Notes under the pieces: generated by a model
Told to the model about the DNA's origin: nothing
Seen by the model: only the letters and a program-made list of their open reading frames with translations
Database searches by the model: none
Translations under genes and position numbers: made by a program
In this document: positions 27,230 to 29,370 of the stretch, in pieces
Layout of the letters: the number at the start of each line of letters is the position of its first letter
Position numbering within the stretch: position 1 is the first letter of the stretch
DNA from: CAZACQ01 sp964483725
Lineage (GTDB): Bacteria > Patescibacteriota > Gracilibacteria > Absconditabacterales > Absconditicoccaceae
Length of the DNA: 29,370 bases
Direction: 5' to 3'
NCBI GenBank assembly: GCA_964483725.1
Contig: CAZACQ010000014.1
Location: 1-29,370, forward strand

Positions 27230-29227
27230 ATGAATAAGAAAGAACTCAAAAACAAAATTCAGTACTGGAAAGATCTAATAGAAAAAGAAAGACAAGAAGA
27301 AAAAAATATATATGCAGATGAAATTCAAAGACTTTCAAAAAAAAGAGAAAAACAATGAAAAGCTATAAGCAAACTAAAATGAAAAAAACAACAACAAATG
27401 GATCAAATTGCACTTGTTAGATTTTCAAGAAAAGAAAATATAGAAACTGAAATAAAAGCTCAAGACATAGTACTTATTACAAATGATAGCCTTGAAAAAT
27501 TAAGATCTTATAATTTTAAAGACTTCCAAGAAAATATAGAAAACTTTCCTTTGTGAACAGTGTATAAACTTGGTAAAAATTATATAGATGTATGGCTAAA
27601 CACTCCTATCCCTAGATTTGTATCCAAAGATAGTCTTACTTTACATTTGTATGTAAATGATATTACTTTTTATAGACAAAAAACTTGCCTTGATTTCTTT
27701 TTCAAAAGAAAAGACCAAGACAAACTCAAAGATATTATTTTTGATAATAAAGCTTGTGAACAAGAATATGAAGAAATTCCTTATATTGATTTTTTCAATT
27801 ATAACTTAAACCAAGAACAAAGAGATTTTGTACAAAATTCATTGGAAAACAAAAGTTTTGCGATACTTCACTGACCTTTTGGTACTTGAAAAACAACAAC
27901 ATTAGTAGAAAGCATATATCAACATTATCTTCAATGAAACAAAATTCTTATATCAGCTGATTCAAATATAGCAGTTGATAATATTTTGGAAAAACTATTA
28001 GAAATATGAATTTTCCCCAAAGAAGAAATAACTAGAATATGAGCTTTTTCCAAATTATACGATCATGAGGCTATATCATACACTATCTACAAAAAAATAG
28101 ATGATAATCCAAGAAATAAAGACATCAAAAATCTCAAAGACCAAATAAATACTATGAAAAAACAAAGAGATAAATATCAAAGACCAAGCCCAGACAAAAA
28201 AAGAGGTATGAGTGATGAAGAGATAGTAAAATTTGGAGCTGAATGAAAAGCTTTCAGATGAATAAAGAAAAAAACAATGAGCTCTATGGCAGAATGGATA
28301 ACAAACAATCAAAAAATAAAAGAAATCTATCAGCAGATAGATGATATAAGAGAGGATATCATAAATCAAACAATTCAAGATTCAAGCATAGTGCTTGCTA
28401 CCAATTCAATGGTATATTCAGACTTTTTGGAAGAACATTTTTTTGATGTATGTTTTGTAGATGAAGCAGGACAAAGTAGTTTCCCATCTACACTTTTGCC
28501 TATATCCAAATCAAACAAATTTATTCTTGCCTGAGATCACAAGCAACTTCCTCCTACAATACTTTCTGATAAAGCAAAAGATTTAGAATATACTCTATTG
28601 GAAAAATTAGCTAATTTTTATGAAAATAATCCCAAATATTACACTCTCCTAGCTATACAATATCGTATGAATTCGGACCTTATGTGATTTTCTAGCAAAA
28701 TGTTTTATCACAACAAACTATCTGCAGCCGAAGAAGCAGAAAAAAATAAATTAACAAAACTTCTTCCCCCAAATTTAGCATCAAGTTATCCATCTAATAT
28801 TATCTGGTTTGATACAAAATGAGAAGAAAATAGAAATAAAGAAACACATAGTATATACAATGAAAAAGAAGCAGAAACTATAAAAAATATAGTAAAAGAT
28901 TTAGAATGCATATGAAAAGAAAACATATGAATAATCAGTCCCTACAGAGCACAGGTAAATCTATTGAAGAAAAAAATAGATGATGTAGAAATAAATACTG
29001 TAGACGGCTTTCAATGAAAAGAAAAAACTCTAATAATAATTTCATTTGTCAGATCCAATCCTGATTGAAATATAGGCTTTTTGAAAGATAAAAGAAGGTT
29101 GAATGTAGCAATCACGAGAGCCAAGTCATGACTGATATGTGTAGGTAATATAGAAAGTCTAAAAAATGATAGCCTATTCAATGAATTTATTAGTTATGTA
29201 AAAAATCTCAGTTGGAATATTGAGTAA
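27230..29227 (+). CDS. SF1B DNA/RNA helicase (IGHMBP2/Dna2-like)
   Basis: 665 residues. A superfamily 1B helicase of the UPF1/SMUBP2/Dna2 class, 5'-to-3' on single strands. N-terminal 70 residues are a basic coiled coil; about 75-200 form a beta-barrel-like domain (VYKLGKNYIDVWLN). Motif Ia region: NLNQEQRDFVQ; Walker A GPFGTGKT at 215-222; ISADSNIAVDNI; a charged insert (about 270-360); SSIVLATNSMVYSD; Walker B FVDEAGQSS with D411-E412; AGDHKQLPPT; AIQYRMNSDLMGF; then IISPYRAQVNLL, TVDGFQGKEKTLIIISFVRS and RLNVAITRAK. All motors are intact. Divergent from the Fe-S nuclease, and the last gene before the right edge. Confidence 0.93.
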
Positions 29228-29320
29228 ATAAGTTTATTCATACACTATCCATTGATTCGGAAATTTAGAAAATAAATTGTTTGTTTTATTGTATACAAAT
29301 TTTATCCAAAAACTCAATAG

Positions 29321-29370
29321 CAAACCCTCCACCGCAAGCGGTCCCCCTCCCTTATCAGGGAGGTAATTAG
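29321..29370. repeat. GC-rich palindromic repeat at right edge
   Basis: A stretch with about 60% G+C in an otherwise A/T-only surrounding. It has two nested dyads: ACCGCAAGCGGT (29331-29342 area) and CCTCCCTTATCAGGGAGG (about 29346-29364). The wording resembles dispersed intergenic repeats seen in many unrelated bacterial genomes. The rest of 29228-29320 is A/T-rich and holds nothing that I can name. Cut by the window edge. Confidence 0.6.

Noticed and set aside
1..29370. tRNA or rRNA genes
   Set aside because: No T-loop-like GTTCRA block with a matching acceptor stem was seen in any intergenic region; gaps are short and A/T-rich. A covariance-model search was not possible.
1..29370. Insertion sequences, integrases, prophage genes
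   Set aside because: Every long frame is accounted for by housekeeping, surface or unknown genes; no transposase or integrase motif was seen.

Overview
The window comes from a very AT-rich bacterium that reads UGA as glycine, i.e. a member of the Gracilibacteria / Absconditabacteria (SR1, BD1-5) group (genetic code 25). The sequence shows this directly: invariant glycines of well-known motifs are written TGA, for example the TsaE P-loop GDLGAGKT, the TrxB FAD motif GSGPAG, the ClpC and ABC-F Walker A motifs, and all eight glycines of RlmH. With TGA as Gly almost the whole window resolves into full-length genes ending in TAA (one ends in TAG); under the standard code nearly every gene would be shattered. 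Most start codons have no Shine-Dalgarno sequence and lie behind A/T-only leaders. Which of the two phyla it is cannot be told from this window.

Layout. 1-4020: an acidic lipoprotein (cut by the window edge), rlmH, trxB, hisS and two unknown small genes. 4167-4358: an odd small gene with strong promoter, SD and terminator that ends in TGA and uses no TGA for glycine. 4404-7692: proS, the primary sigma factor rpoD and a peroxiredoxin. 7832-11170: a small unknown gene, tsaE, a class I aminotransferase and glyS. 11341-14289: a CPAC-motif membrane protein, a DUF3221-like anchored protein, and a fused CoaD-like/CoaE/HD protein. 14380-16664: a ClpC-type AAA+ unfoldase preceded by a gene for a small secreted-looking cationic peptide. 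16777-20342: a surface cluster made of a 3D-domain/peptidoglycan-binding wall protein, a single-pass acidic membrane protein and a secreted acidic repeat protein containing a 100-N assembly gap. 20458-24381: rplI, a HIT protein, an ABC-F ATPase and a large acidic coiled-coil protein. 24528-26084: a four-helix membrane protein, a lipoprotein and a GGCT-like protein. 26093-29227: a divergent pair, a Cas4/RecB-type Fe-S nuclease and an SF1B helicase, that together have the parts of a Dna2 protein. 29228-29370: intergenic, with a GC-rich palindromic repeat at the right edge.

Functionally this is mostly core translation and maintenance (four aminoacyl-tRNA or ribosome-linked functions, tRNA t6A, sigma factor, redox enzymes) interspersed with fast-evolving, acidic, exported proteins. 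GlyRS is notable because it has to charge the UCA-anticodon tRNA that makes this code work. No tRNA, rRNA, CRISPR array, transposase or integrase was seen.

Main candidates for new biology: (1) the standard-code-like gene at 4167-4358, whose terminator would remove the only alternative stop codon if UGA were read as Gly; (2) the split Dna2-like nuclease/helicase pair; (3) the CoaD-remnant/CoaE/HD fusion; (4) the exported cationic peptide upstream of clpC; (5) the expandable 54-bp-repeat surface protein.
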